This document shows positions 13,065-20,611 of a stretch of 33,600 nucleotides of DNA, one piece after another; position 1 is the first letter of the stretch, and every line of letters starts with the position of its first letter. The notes below the pieces were generated by a model. That model did not search any database, was not told where the DNA came from, and saw nothing but the letters and a program-made list of their open reading frames with translations. Made by a program: the position numbers and the translations under genes. The DNA comes from Thiobacillus sp. 65-1059 (GTDB lineage Bacteria > Pseudomonadota > Gammaproteobacteria > Burkholderiales > Thiobacillaceae), in contig MKUE01000141.1 of the NCBI GenBank assembly GCA_001897675.1, positions 1 to 33,600 on the forward strand, written 5' to 3'.

Positions 13065-13556
13065 ATGAGTCTTGCTACCCGTATCGAAAGCCTGGTCATC
13101 CGCGTCGCGCAGGAGTTCAACGACGTCCGCGCCAAGGCGGGCAACCTCGCCAATCTCACCACCACCGACAAGTCGAATCTGGTCGCGGCCATCAACGAAC
13201 TGAAAGCCGCCGTGGTGTCGTCGGCGGTGATCGACGATGCGCACGTCGCGGCCACGACCACTTACTCGTCCAACAAGATCGTCTCACTGCTCGATGCGCT
13301 CAAGACTGAGATCTTGGGCGGTGCCGATGCCGCGTACGACACGCTGGTGGAAATCCAGCAACTGCTGCAGAACGGCACCAGCGGTCTGGATGCCCTGCTC
13401 GCCGCCGTGAACAACCGTGTGCGCTTCGATGCGGCGCAGTCGCTGACCGTGGCCGAGCAACTTCAGGCACGCAGCAACATCGGAGCCGTCGCAGCCACCG
13501 ATGTCGGCAATACCGACACAGACTTCGTCGCGGTCTTTGTGGGTGCGCTGGTCTGA
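13065..13556 (+). CDS. fibre-like structural protein (head fibre candidate)
   Basis: ATG 13065 follows CAAGGAGAAAAC. The 163-aa product starts MSLATRIESLVIRVAQEFND and is a mostly helical, coiled-coil-like protein: LTTTDKSNLVAAINELKA, TTTYSSNKIVSLLDALKTEI, ending RSNIGAVAATDVGNTDTDFV and ALV. These are the modular segments seen in phage fibre and head-fibre proteins, especially the RSNIGA and ADVG-type endings. Location between the large terminase and gpW, not in the tail module, suggests a head or neck fibre. The next gene begins with a similar N-terminus and probably encodes the distal, receptor- or particle-exposed domain. Exact location on the virion is inference. Confidence 0.65.
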   Translation: MSLATRIESLVIRVAQEFNDVRAKAGNLANLTTTDKSNLVAAINELKAAVVSSAVIDDAHVAATTTYSSNKIVSLLDALKTEILGGADAAYDTLVEIQQLLQNGTSGLDALLAAVNNRVRFDAAQSLTVAEQLQARSNIGAVAATDVGNTDTDFVAVFVGALV

Positions 13557-13948
13557 TGAGCCTCGCATCGCGCATCAGTGCGCTGGCCAGTCGTGTCGGG
13601 CTCGAGGTCAAGACCAAGATCGACGCCACCCACCCCGGCGTGGCCCGGGCGTGGGTGTGCTTCGGCTATGTCGGCACGCAGGTCGTCGTGCGCGCATCGC
13701 ACAACGTGGCCAGCGTGACTCGGACGGCGGCGGGTCGCTACCGCGTGACCTTCACCGTTGCCATGCCCGACGCCAACTATTGCTGGACGGCACTCGCCCG
13801 CAGCAGCACCAACAGCGGCACGCAGCGCATTGCCATCGTGCGATCCAGCACCGACCAGAAGACCGCCCAGTACGTCGACATCAGTTGCGCCACCACGGCC
13901 GCATCGTTCGACGACTCCTCCGAAATCAACCTCACGGTGTTCCGCTGA
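13556..13948 (+). CDS. fibre tip-like protein, beta-rich
   Basis: ATG 13556 overlaps the stop of the previous gene. The 130-aa product has a short helical start MSLASRISALASRVGLEVK resembling its upstream neighbour, then a beta-rich domain (WVCFGYVGTQVVVRASHNVA, GRYRVTFTVAMPDANYCWTA). The latter pattern, with VRASxNV and FTxAMPDANY, is the C-terminal domain I recall from tail fibres of many marine and enteric phages. It probably trimerises on the coiled coil of the upstream protein, or forms a related spike. It sits just before gpW in the head module. Function as an adhesin-like tip is inference from the domain. Confidence 0.65.
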   Translation: MSLASRISALASRVGLEVKTKIDATHPGVARAWVCFGYVGTQVVVRASHNVASVTRTAAGRYRVTFTVAMPDANYCWTALARSSTNSGTQRIAIVRSSTDQKTAQYVDISCATTAASFDDSSEINLTVFR

Positions 13949-14169
13949 TGGCCTACACACAAGCACACCTCGATGCGCTGGAAGCGGCGCTTGTCAAGGG
14001 CGAAAAGCGCGTGACCTTTGGCGACAAGACCGTCGAGTACCGCAGCGTCGATGAACTCCAGGCCGCCATTGGGGCGGTCAAGCGCGACCTCTTCGAGCAG
14101 GCCGTGGATACCGGGCTGTGGCCCGGTGCGCCACGCCAGATCCGGGTCACCACCGGCAAAGGGTTCTGA
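13948..14169 (+). CDS. gpW-like head-tail joining protein
   Basis: ATG 13948 overlaps the previous stop. The 73-aa product MAYTQAHLDALEAALVKGEK continues with RVTFGDKTVEYRSVDELQAA, the signature of the gpW family (lambda gpW is 68 aa). gpW binds below the portal after DNA packaging, stabilises packaged DNA and makes the site where gpFII and the tail attach. Position immediately before the portal gene matches lambda. The call is firm on length, motif and order. Confidence 0.9.
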   Translation: MAYTQAHLDALEAALVKGEKRVTFGDKTVEYRSVDELQAAIGAVKRDLFEQAVDTGLWPGAPRQIRVTTGKGF

Positions 14170-14171
14170 AC

Positions 14172-15704
14172 ATGCAATGGTTTGACCGAATGCGCAGGCG
14201 CGTCGGCATGAGTCTGCTTGGCGGCACCCCGTTCTATGACGGTATCGGTGGCGGCCGTCGCGCATTGGCGTGGCAGGTCGGCAACCCAGGCGCAGTCGCA
14301 GCACTGGCGTTCACCCAGAACGAATTGCGCGCCAAGAGCCGCGATCTGGTACGCCGCAATGCCTGGGCAGCGGCAGGCGTTGAAGCCTTTGTCTCGAACG
14401 CTATCGGCACCGGCATCAAGCCGCAGAGCATGCTGGCTGATCAGCCCCTGCGTGAAGCGATCCACAGCCTGTGGTGGGACTGGTGCGAGGAGGCCGATGC
14501 CGCCGGACTGACCGATTTCTACGGACTGCAGGCCTTGGCCTGTCGCGCCATGCTCGAAGGCGGGGAATGTCTGGTGCGGCTGCGCTATCGCCGCCCGGAG
14601 GATGGCCTGCCGGTAGGCCTGCAATTGCAGTTGCTCGAACCCGAACACCTGCCAGCCACGCTGAATCAGGAATTGGCTTCGGGAAATGTGATCCGTGCGG
14701 GCATCGAATTCGACAAGCTCGGACGGCGGGTGGCTTACCACCTGTATCGCTCACACCCGGGTGATGGCTCACTGGCTCCGATGTCGGGCACCGGTGGCGT
14801 GGTGGGCGGTCTCGACACAGTGCGCGTCCCGGCCAGCGAAATCATTCACCTGTTTCGTCCCTTGCGGCCCGGACAGATCCGGGGCGAACCGTGGCTGGCG
14901 CGCGCACTGGTCAAGCTCAACGAACTCGACCAGTACGACGATGCCGAGCTCGTGCGCAAGAAAACCGCCGCGATGTTCGCGGGCTTCATCACGCGCCTGT
15001 CACCTGAGGACAACCTGATGGGTGAAGGCTTGCCGGATGCCAGCGGTGCGGCATTGGCCGGGCTGGAGCCGGGCACGATGCAGATCCTGGAGCCCGGCGA
15101 GGACGTGAAGTTCAGTCAGCCCGCCGACGTTGGCGCGAGCTACGCCGAATTCCTGCGCATGCAGTTCCGGGCGGTGGCAGCGGCGATGGGCATCACCTAC
15201 GAGATGCTGACCGGCGACCTGACGCAAGTGAACTATTCGTCGATCCGGGCCGGGCTGCTGGAGTTTCGCCGCCGCTGTGAGGCCATCCAGCACGGCGTGA
15301 TCGTCCACCAGTTGTGCCGCCCGATCTGGCGTGCCTGGATGGAGCAGGCGCTACTTGAAGGCGCGCTGGCGCTGCCGCAGTTCACCGAGAAGAAGCGCGA
15401 CTACTTCGCGGCCAAATGGATTCCACAGGGTTGGCAGTGGGTCGATCCCAAGAAGGAATTCGACGCGATGCTGACCGCCATTCGCGCCGGGCTGCTGTCT
15501 CGCTCGGAAGCCATCTCGGCCTTCGGCTACGACGCTGAGGACATCGACCGCGAGATCGCCGCCGACAACCAGCGTGCCGATGAGCTCGGTCTGGTCTTTG
15601 ACTCCGACCCGCGCCACGACAAAGCGCCCCAACCATCGGCATCGGGCGCTCCCATAAATGCGGCCGCCACAGTGGCCGTGCCGCAAGACCAACAGGACAA
15701 CTGA
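14172..15704 (+). CDS. portal protein, lambda gpB family
   Basis: ATG 14172 lies two bases after the gpW stop. Product 510 aa (lambda gpB 533). It begins MQWFDRMRRRVGMSLLGGTP and has the family hallmarks ELRAKSRDLVRRNAWAAAGV, an EGGECLVRLRYR strand, PEHLPATLN, and ITYEMLTGDLTQVNYSSIRA near residue 360. The latter is diagnostic for lambda-type portals. The dodecameric portal is the DNA entry channel and terminase docking site. The C-terminus is Pro/Ala-rich and probably disordered or proteolytically trimmed, as in lambda. It is in an operon with the protease gene starting one base after its stop. Confidence 0.95.
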   Translation: MQWFDRMRRRVGMSLLGGTPFYDGIGGGRRALAWQVGNPGAVAALAFTQNELRAKSRDLVRRNAWAAAGVEAFVSNAIGTGIKPQSMLADQPLREAIHSLWWDWCEEADAAGLTDFYGLQALACRAMLEGGECLVRLRYRRPEDGLPVGLQLQLLEPEHLPATLNQELASGNVIRAGIEFDKLGRRVAYHLYRSHPGDGSLAPMSGTGGVVGGLDTVRVPASEIIHLFRPLRPGQIRGEPWLARALVKLNELDQYDDAELVRKKTAAMFAGFITRLSPEDNLMGEGLPDASGAALAGLEPGTMQILEPGEDVKFSQPADVGASYAEFLRMQFRAVAAAMGITYEMLTGDLTQVNYSSIRAGLLEFRRRCEAIQHGVIVHQLCRPIWRAWMEQALLEGALALPQFTEKKRDYFAAKWIPQGWQWVDPKKEFDAMLTAIRAGLLSRSEAISAFGYDAEDIDREIAADNQRADELGLVFDSDPRHDKAPQPSASGAPINAAATVAVPQDQQDN

Positions 15705-15705
15705 C

Positions 15706-17013
15706 ATGCAACTCGTTCATCTGGCGTCACGCCTCTACGGGACGCCGCTCCTCATTGCGCGTCCCAAACTCGACGTGATCCTCTCCGTGCTGGGTTCCCG
15801 CATCGGCTTGCCCGATCTGGACATGGCGATGCCGCTGCCCATGCCGCGCCAGAACGCCACATCGGGTCAGGCGGGCATTGCCGTCATCCCGGTGGTCGGC
15901 ACTCTGGTCAGACGTTCGATGGGTATCGAAGCCGCCTCTGGCCTGATGTCCTACGGCGAGATCGAAGCCCGACTGGACGCCGCGCTGGCCGACCCACAGG
16001 TGGCGGGCATCCTGCTCGATCTGGATTCGCCCGGCGGCGAGGCATCGGGTGTGTTCGAGTTGGCCGAGCGCATCCGCGCTGCCAGCACCATCAAGCCGAT
16101 CTGGGCGCACGCCAACGATGCCGCGTACTCGGCGGCTTTTGCCATTGCGGCAGCCTGCCAGCGCCTGACGCTGTCGCAGACCGCTGGCGTCGGGTCGATT
16201 GGCGTGATCGCGCTACACGTCGACCAGTCGGTGAAGGACGCCAAGGACGGCCTGAACTACACCGCTGTCTTCGCGGGCAGCCACAAGAACGATTTCTCCC
16301 CGCACGAGCCACTCACCCCCCAGGCCACCACCGCGTTGCAGACCGAGGTGGATCGCCTCTACGACATCTTCGTGAATCAGGTCGGACAGATGCGCGGCAT
16401 CGATCCGGATGCCGTGCGCGCCACCGAAGCGGGGCTGTTCTATGGCGAGCAGGCGGTGGCAGCAGGCCTCGCCGACGCGGTGATGCCGTTTGATGCGGTG
16501 ATGACCGAGTTCACCGACGCGTTGGCGGCCAAGCAGCGGTTGGCGCAGCCCGGCGTGGCCCGCGCCTCGCCGCGAAGCCTGTCCACTCAATCCATTTCAA
16601 ACCCGCCCCGAAGCAAACCTTTCACCCTGGAGAACACCATGACCGACCCCAAAGACGACCACGAAAACCTTAAGCGACCGGCCGACACCGACCCACAGGG
16701 CGACCAGTCGCAGACCGACAGCGATCTTGAACCGACGCCTGCCGCCCAAGCCGCATTGGCGCAGTCGTTCGCCAGCGGGCGCGGCCAAGCTCAGGCCATT
16801 GCAGAGATGTGCCTGATCGCGGGCCAATCCCAACGCACGGCGGAATTCCTCGCAGCAGGCTTCTCGGAAGCGCAGGTGCGCCGCGCCTTGCTCGACGCCC
16901 GTGCCGACCAACCCGAAATCGCCTCGCGCATCACCGCAGAGGCAGGAACCATTCAGCGCCCGGAAAACAGTCCGGTGGTCGCTGCCGTCAAGAAGCTCAC
17001 CGCCAAGGAGTAA
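15706..17013 (+). CDS. S49 (SppA/ClpP-fold) prohead protease fused to scaffold, lambda gpC-like
   Basis: ATG 15706, one base after the portal stop, gives 435 aa starting MQLVHLASRLYGTPLLIARP. The N-terminal two thirds is an S49 peptidase: LLDLDSPGGEASGVFELA (about 103-120), catalytic Ser142 in AAYSAAFAIAAAC, GVGSIGVIALH, and a probable catalytic Lys194 in FAGSHKND. The C-terminal third after about residue 311 is acidic and helical (scaffold-like) and contains its own start (see nested feature). It matures the prohead by cleaving scaffold and portal. Neighbours are the portal upstream and gpD/gpE downstream, as in lambda. Confidence 0.92.
   Translation: MQLVHLASRLYGTPLLIARPKLDVILSVLGSRIGLPDLDMAMPLPMPRQNATSGQAGIAVIPVVGTLVRRSMGIEAASGLMSYGEIEARLDAALADPQVAGILLDLDSPGGEASGVFELAERIRAASTIKPIWAHANDAAYSAAFAIAAACQRLTLSQTAGVGSIGVIALHVDQSVKDAKDGLNYTAVFAGSHKNDFSPHEPLTPQATTALQTEVDRLYDIFVNQVGQMRGIDPDAVRATEAGLFYGEQAVAAGLADAVMPFDAVMTEFTDALAAKQRLAQPGVARASPRSLSTQSISNPPRSKPFTLENTMTDPKDDHENLKRPADTDPQGDQSQTDSDLEPTPAAQAALAQSFASGRGQAQAIAEMCLIAGQSQRTAEFLAAGFSEAQVRRALLDARADQPEIASRITAEAGTIQRPENSPVVAAVKKLTAKE
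16639..17013 (+). CDS. nested Nu3-like scaffold protein (internal start in protease gene)
   Basis: An in-frame ATG at 16639, preceded by CCCTGGAGAACACC with a strong Shine-Dalgarno at ideal spacing, would yield a 124-aa acidic protein starting MTDPKDDHENLKRPADTD. It would be identical to the C-terminus of the protease. Lambda makes its scaffold Nu3 the same way from within gene C. The region is Gln/Ala/Asp-rich and helical (AQSFASGRGQAQAIAEM) and ends VVAAVKKLTAKE; a basic C-terminal helix is typical for coat-protein binding. The CTGGAGA Shine-Dalgarno is the same as in front of the capsid gene. Separate expression is inferred. Confidence 0.7.
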   Translation: MTDPKDDHENLKRPADTDPQGDQSQTDSDLEPTPAAQAALAQSFASGRGQAQAIAEMCLIAGQSQRTAEFLAAGFSEAQVRRALLDARADQPEIASRITAEAGTIQRPENSPVVAAVKKLTAKE

Positions 17014-17016
17014 GCC

Positions 17017-17394
17017 ATGCCCACTGTCTCTCAACCCAAGAATCTCGGCGACCTGTTGAAGTACGAAGCGCCGAATCTCTACTCGCGTGACCAGGACACC
17101 GTCGCGGCCGCGCAGAACCTGTCGCTGGGCACCGTGGTGGGTCGCGAAACGGCTACCGCCAAGCTCAAGGCCCTCGACCCGAGCGCCTCGGACGGCACGG
17201 AAACCGCCGTTGGCGTGCTCGGCAATGACGTCGATGCGACGCTGATCGACCGTGAGGACGCGATCCTGATCGCCCGCCACGCCATCGTCGCGCGCGGCGC
17301 ATTGGTCTGGCCGACAGGCATCAGCACTGCGCACAAAGTGGCTGCCATCAAGCAACTCGCAGAACGTGGAGTCCTGGCCCGCGAGACTGCCTAA
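17017..17394 (+). CDS. head decoration protein, lambda gpD family
   Basis: ATG 17017 has AAGGAG upstream (overlapping the protease stop region). Product 125 aa (lambda gpD 110). It begins MPTVSQPKNLGDLLKYEAPN, then LSLGTVVGRETATAKLKALD, ILIARHAIVARGALVWP and ends in a helical IKQLAERGVLARETA, all typical for the gpD/HDPD family. Trimers cap the expanded capsid lattice and stabilise it. It is followed by an 87-bp gap with a hairpin and then the major capsid gene, the same order as lambda D-E. Confidence 0.93.
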   Translation: MPTVSQPKNLGDLLKYEAPNLYSRDQDTVAAAQNLSLGTVVGRETATAKLKALDPSASDGTETAVGVLGNDVDATLIDREDAILIARHAIVARGALVWPTGISTAHKVAAIKQLAERGVLARETA

Positions 17395-17439
17395 AACCCG
17401 CGCCTGCCCCACTTCCATCGCTCCGTTTCGCTCCCCCAA

Positions 17440-17460
17440 AAACCCGCCGCTGGCGGGTTT
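17440..17460 (+). terminator. hairpin AAACCCGCC / GGCGGGTTT in capsid gene leader (copy 2 of 3)
   Basis: A perfect 9-bp stem (17440-17448 with 17452-17460), loop GCT, followed by CGTCATTTCTGGAG and the capsid ATG at 17482. It resembles an intrinsic terminator, yet the capsid gene must be transcribed through it. Attenuation or mRNA stabilisation is likely. Same stem as at 5735-5768 and 31255-31279. Confidence 0.65.
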
Positions 17461-17481
17461 CGTCATTTCTGGAGATCCCAA

Positions 17482-18504
17482 ATGCAGAACCCTTTTGAAA
17501 ACCCCGGCTTTTCGATGGCCAGCCTGACGGCCGCCATCAACCTCCTGCCCAACCGCTATGGGCGGCTGGAGCAACTCAACCTGTTCCCGGCCAAGCCGGT
17601 GCGCACCCGGCAGATCCTCGTCGAGGAGTACGCCGGTCGTCTGAATCTGCTGCCTACCCGGGCGCCCGGTTCGCCCGGCACGGTGGGTGAACGTGGCAAG
17701 CGCAACCTGCGCTCCTTCGTGATCCCGCACATCCCCCACGACGACGTGGTGCTGCCCGAGGAGGTGCAAGGTCTGCGCGCCTTCGGGTCCGAAACCGAGA
17801 TGGAAGCCATTGGCGGTGTCATGGCCCGTCATCTGGAGACCATGCGCAACAAGCACGCGATCACCCTGGAGCATCTGCGCATGGGGGCGCTCAAGGGCAA
17901 GATCCTCGATGCTGATGGCAGTGAGCTTGTCGATCTGTTCGACGAGTTCGACATCACCGCGCAATCGGTGTCCTTCGAGTTTTCGACGGCGGCAGACAAC
18001 GGGCAAATCAAGACTGCCTGCCTGGAGTTGCTGGGTCTCATGGAAGATGGGCTCACCGGCGAGTTCTCGACCGGCGTGCATGTGCTGTGCTCGACCGAGT
18101 TCTTCCGGGCGCTGACCACCCACAAGGAGGTCAAAACCGCCTACCAGAACTGGCAGCAGGGCGCAGTGCTGATCAACGACATGCGCTCGGGCTTCAGTTA
18201 CAGCGGCATCACCTTCGAGGAATACCGTGGCCAGGCGTCCTTTGTGCAGGCCGACGGTACGCTGGGATCGCGCCGCTTCATTGCCGCAGGGGAAGCCCAT
18301 GCCTTCCCGGTCGGCACGGTGGATACCTTCGCGACCTACTTCGCACCAGCGGACTTCAACGAGACCGTGAACACCATCGGCCAGCCGCTGTATGCCAAGC
18401 AGGAGCCGCGCAAATTCGACCGGGGTACCGATCTGCACACGCAGAGCAACCCGCTGCCGATGTGCCATCGCCCTGGCGTGCTGATCAAGCTCGTTGCTGC
18501 CTGA
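17482..18504 (+). CDS. major capsid protein, lambda gpE family
   Basis: ATG 17482 follows TTTCTGGAGATCCCAA. Product 340 aa, exactly lambda gpE-sized (341). The N-terminal region MQNPFENPGFSMASLTAAIN, then RTRQILVEEYAGRLNLLPT, HDDVVLPEEVQGLRAFGSET (the E-loop/early part), and the C-terminal PVGTVDTFATYFAPADFNET and GQPLYAKQEP are all gpE-family signatures. HK97-fold shell protein. The last base of its stop is the first base of the next ATG. The leader hairpin upstream is probably part of its expression control. Confidence 0.95.
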   Translation: MQNPFENPGFSMASLTAAINLLPNRYGRLEQLNLFPAKPVRTRQILVEEYAGRLNLLPTRAPGSPGTVGERGKRNLRSFVIPHIPHDDVVLPEEVQGLRAFGSETEMEAIGGVMARHLETMRNKHAITLEHLRMGALKGKILDADGSELVDLFDEFDITAQSVSFEFSTAADNGQIKTACLELLGLMEDGLTGEFSTGVHVLCSTEFFRALTTHKEVKTAYQNWQQGAVLINDMRSGFSYSGITFEEYRGQASFVQADGTLGSRRFIAAGEAHAFPVGTVDTFATYFAPADFNETVNTIGQPLYAKQEPRKFDRGTDLHTQSNPLPMCHRPGVLIKLVAA

Positions 18505-18782
18505 TGGATGTCGCGACGTTGTACGAGGCGGCCCGCAGTGCAGGACTGCTGACCGCCGTCACGGTGGCGGGCAGCACCGTGCACTGCGCCTTCCGTGCCC
18601 CCGACGAAACCGTGCTGGATGGTTTTGCGCTGTCGCGGGACTACCAGATCGACTACCCGGCGTCCTGGCTGACGCTGGCAGCCGGGGACACGGTCGAGGT
18701 GGCAGGCAACACCTATCAGGTGCGCGACGTGCGCGCCATCGGCGACGGCACCGAGCGTCGCGCCTCGCTCACTCAACTCTGA
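18504..18782 (+). CDS. head-tail attachment protein, gpFII-like
   Basis: ATG 18504 overlaps the capsid stop. The 92-aa product starts MDVATLYEAARSAGLLTAVT and is beta-rich, with FALSRDYQIDYPASWLTLAA and YQVRDVRAIGDGTERRASLT; the last segment is typical of phage head-tail attachment proteins of the gpFII type. It would form the ring below gpW to which the tail binds. Position between the capsid and the tail terminator supports this. Sequence identity to lambda gpFII is low by eye, so the exact family is less sure than the role. Confidence 0.75.
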   Translation: MDVATLYEAARSAGLLTAVTVAGSTVHCAFRAPDETVLDGFALSRDYQIDYPASWLTLAAGDTVEVAGNTYQVRDVRAIGDGTERRASLTQL

Positions 18783-18792
18783 GGAACACCCC

Positions 18793-19218
18793 ATGAACTC
18801 CGTCCGCGAGCGCGTCTTGCGGGAGATCTTCACTCGCCTGGCATCTGCGATTGCCCCGACACCGGTTCTGCGCATGCCTGCCGTGCCGGTCACCCGCGAG
18901 GCCAGTCCGGCGCTGCTGTTGTTCGTTGATGGCGACAGCATCACCGCCCACGCCAACCACCTTGTCGACCGGTTGCTGGTCGTCCGGCTTGCCGTGGTGG
19001 CACGCGGTACGGATGCCTTCGACGTCGCCGACCAGGCGCTGGTCGCGGCCCACGCGGCAATGCTCGCCGACCCGAATCTGGGCGGTCTGGTCATCGCCGT
19101 GCGCGAGATCGACTGCGAATGGGAGTTCGACGACGCCGACGCCGGGGCCGTCGCGCTGCCCGCCCGCTACGAAATCCGCTACCGCACCCACGCCATCGAC
19201 CTCACCCAAACAGGATGA
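18793..19218 (+). CDS. tail terminator / minor tail protein, gpU-like
   Basis: ATG 18793 follows TCTGAGGAACACCCC. The 141-aa product starts MNSVRERVLREIFTRLASAI and has PALLLFVDGDSITAHANHLV, a central LVVRLAVVARGTDAFDVADQ and a C-terminal ARYEIRYRTHAIDLTQTG. Alternating helix and strands, the EIRYRT ending and the position before the tail tube fit tail-terminator proteins that cap the finished tail and join it to the head. I assign role by fold pattern and synteny; no catalytic function is expected. Confidence 0.75.
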   Translation: MNSVRERVLREIFTRLASAIAPTPVLRMPAVPVTREASPALLLFVDGDSITAHANHLVDRLLVVRLAVVARGTDAFDVADQALVAAHAAMLADPNLGGLVIAVREIDCEWEFDDADAGAVALPARYEIRYRTHAIDLTQTG

Positions 19219-19222
19219 ACCC

Positions 19223-19426
19223 ATGCATATCGAACTACTGAAACCCCATACCCACGCAGGCAAGCGCCTCGCCGTGGGTGATCGCCTTGATCTGAATGAC
19301 GCCAGCACCCGTTGGCTGATCGCGCAAGGCACGGCCAAAGCGGCCGCCCCCGCCACTGATTCCAAACCCACCCGCCGTGATGCCACGTCCGGTGTTTCCA
19401 CAACTGCAGCCACCCAAGGAGACTGA
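19223..19426 (+). CDS. small phage protein, DUF7210-like
   Basis: ATG 19223 follows ACAGGATGAACCC. The 67-aa product starts MHIELLKPHTHAGKRLAVGD, followed by RLDLNDASTRWLIAQGTAKA and an Ala/Thr-rich tail. This short beta pattern (IELLKPHTHAG, GD, WLIAQG) occurs in many siphophages just before the tail tube gene; I recall it as DUF7210. Function is unknown; a structural or assembly role at the head-tail interface is possible. The tail-tube gene starts two bases after its stop. Confidence 0.7.
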   Translation: MHIELLKPHTHAGKRLAVGDRLDLNDASTRWLIAQGTAKAAAPATDSKPTRRDATSGVSTTAATQGD

Positions 19427-19428
19427 AC

Positions 19429-20181
19429 ATGGCTTATTTTTCCGGACAAGGCCGCGTCTACATCGGCGCACGTGATGAACTCGGCAACCCAGCCGGACTG
19501 ACCTTCGTCGGCAACGTGCCCGAGCTGAAGGTCTCGCTGTCAGTAGACACCATCGAGCACCAGGAAGCGCAGTCGGGCCAGCGCCTGACCGACCTGCAGC
19601 TCATCAAGACCAAGAAAGGTGAATTCGCCTGCACGCTGGAAGAACTGATCGCCACCAATCTTGCGCTCGCGCTCTACGGCACCACGACCACGATCACCCC
19701 CGGTACGGTGACCGGTGAACTGCTGCCCAACCCGGTCACCCCGGGCAGTCTGTATCCGCTGGCCATGCAGAACGTGTCCGCCGTGCAGATCCAGGACTCG
19801 GACGTCACGCCCAAGACGCTCCCGGTCAGCCACTACAGCGTCAATGCCAAGCACGGCTCGCTGGTGGTGCTCGATGCCACGTCGGGCGGCCCGTACACCG
19901 AGCCGTTCACCGTCGATTACGCCTATGGCGCGGCGCAGAGCACGGCGATGTTCACCCAGCCACTACCCGAGCGCTGGATTCGCTTCGAGGGGCTCAATAC
20001 CGCCGACGGCAATCGCGAGGTGGTGATCGACCTGTACCGCGTGGCCATCAACCCGGCCAAGGAGCTCTCGATCATCACGGACGAACTGCTGAAGTTTGAG
20101 CTTTCGGGCCAAGTGCTGGCGGATCTGACCAAGCCAGTCGGTGGCGATCTCGGCCAATTCGGTCGTCTGGTGCTGCTGTGA
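19429..20181 (+). CDS. major tail tube protein
   Basis: ATG 19429 follows CAAGGAGACTGAAC. Product 250 aa starting MAYFSGQGRVYIGARDELGN, with the tail-tube pattern FVGNVPELKVSLSVDTIEHQ, RLTDLQLIKTKKGEFACTLE and RWIRFEGLNTADGNREVVID. A second domain spans roughly residues 100-170 (beta-rich, Val/Thr/Pro). It polymerises into the tail tube around the tape measure. Gene order capsid, connectors, terminator, tube, chaperone and tape measure is the canonical siphovirus order. Confidence 0.9.
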   Translation: MAYFSGQGRVYIGARDELGNPAGLTFVGNVPELKVSLSVDTIEHQEAQSGQRLTDLQLIKTKKGEFACTLEELIATNLALALYGTTTTITPGTVTGELLPNPVTPGSLYPLAMQNVSAVQIQDSDVTPKTLPVSHYSVNAKHGSLVVLDATSGGPYTEPFTVDYAYGAAQSTAMFTQPLPERWIRFEGLNTADGNREVVIDLYRVAINPAKELSIITDELLKFELSGQVLADLTKPVGGDLGQFGRLVLL

Positions 20182-20582
20182 TGGACGGCTTCAAAACCTT
20201 CCCCCCTGAACCTGTCGTCGTGACGCTGTCCGGTACCGCGCTGGAACTGACGCCGATCCGGCTGGGCGAGTTGCCACGGCTTCTCGCCGTGGTGCGCCCG
20301 CTGGCCGAGGAGATCAGCAGCGATCCGGACTGGATGGCGCTGCTGGGGCGACACGGCGATGCCGTGCTGGATTTGCTGGCGATCACTACCCGGCGTGAAC
20401 GCGCGTGGATCAACGACCTGTCGCTGGAGGACGCCGTGCACTTGGCCGCCGCCGTATTCGAGGTCAACGCGGATTTTTTCGTGGCGCACGTCGTCCCGGC
20501 GATTCAGGGCGCGGCCCAGCGACTCGCGCCGACGCTGCGCTCACTGACGATCTCGGCTGGGACAGCGCCGTCGCCCGCCTGA
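20181..20582 (+). CDS. tail assembly chaperone G-like (DUF6631 type)
   Basis: ATG 20181 overlaps the tail tube stop (GTG 20178 also possible). Product 133 aa starting MDGFKTFPPEPVVVTLSGTA, then LELTPIRLGELPRLLAVVRP and EDAVHLAAAVFEVNADFFVA, the pattern of DUF6631 proteins found between tail tube and tape measure. This slot in siphophages encodes the G protein that chaperones the tape measure, with a second ORF reached by -1 frameshift. A T TTT TTC heptamer in the correct phase lies at 20474-20480, and the -1 frame continues to 20767. The zero-frame C-terminus is Ala/Thr/Pro-rich. Confidence 0.8.
   Translation: MDGFKTFPPEPVVVTLSGTALELTPIRLGELPRLLAVVRPLAEEISSDPDWMALLGRHGDAVLDLLAITTRRERAWINDLSLEDAVHLAAAVFEVNADFFVAHVVPAIQGAAQRLAPTLRSLTISAGTAPSPA
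20474..20480 (+). other. candidate -1 frameshift site T TTT TTC
   Basis: In the G-like gene the zero frame reads GAT TTT TTC GTG, so bases 20474-20480 form the canonical X XXY YYZ heptamer. A -1 slip enters the frame that continues through LGWDSAVARLIRAGHRLGDV to the stop at 20765-20767. The homopolymer could simply encode Asp-Phe-Phe, and the -1 frame from here to about 20550 looks non-coding, so a later slip site is possible. Confidence 0.45.
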
Positions 20583-20611
20583 TCCGCGCCGGGCACCGCC
20601 TTGGCGACGTG

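Noticed and set aside
16597-18468. 623-codon open frame on the minus strand opposite protease, decoration and capsid genes
   Set aside because: It is the antisense shadow of GC-rich + strand genes with strong third-position bias; it crosses a hairpin and a gene border, is Gly/Arg/His-rich and resembles no family.
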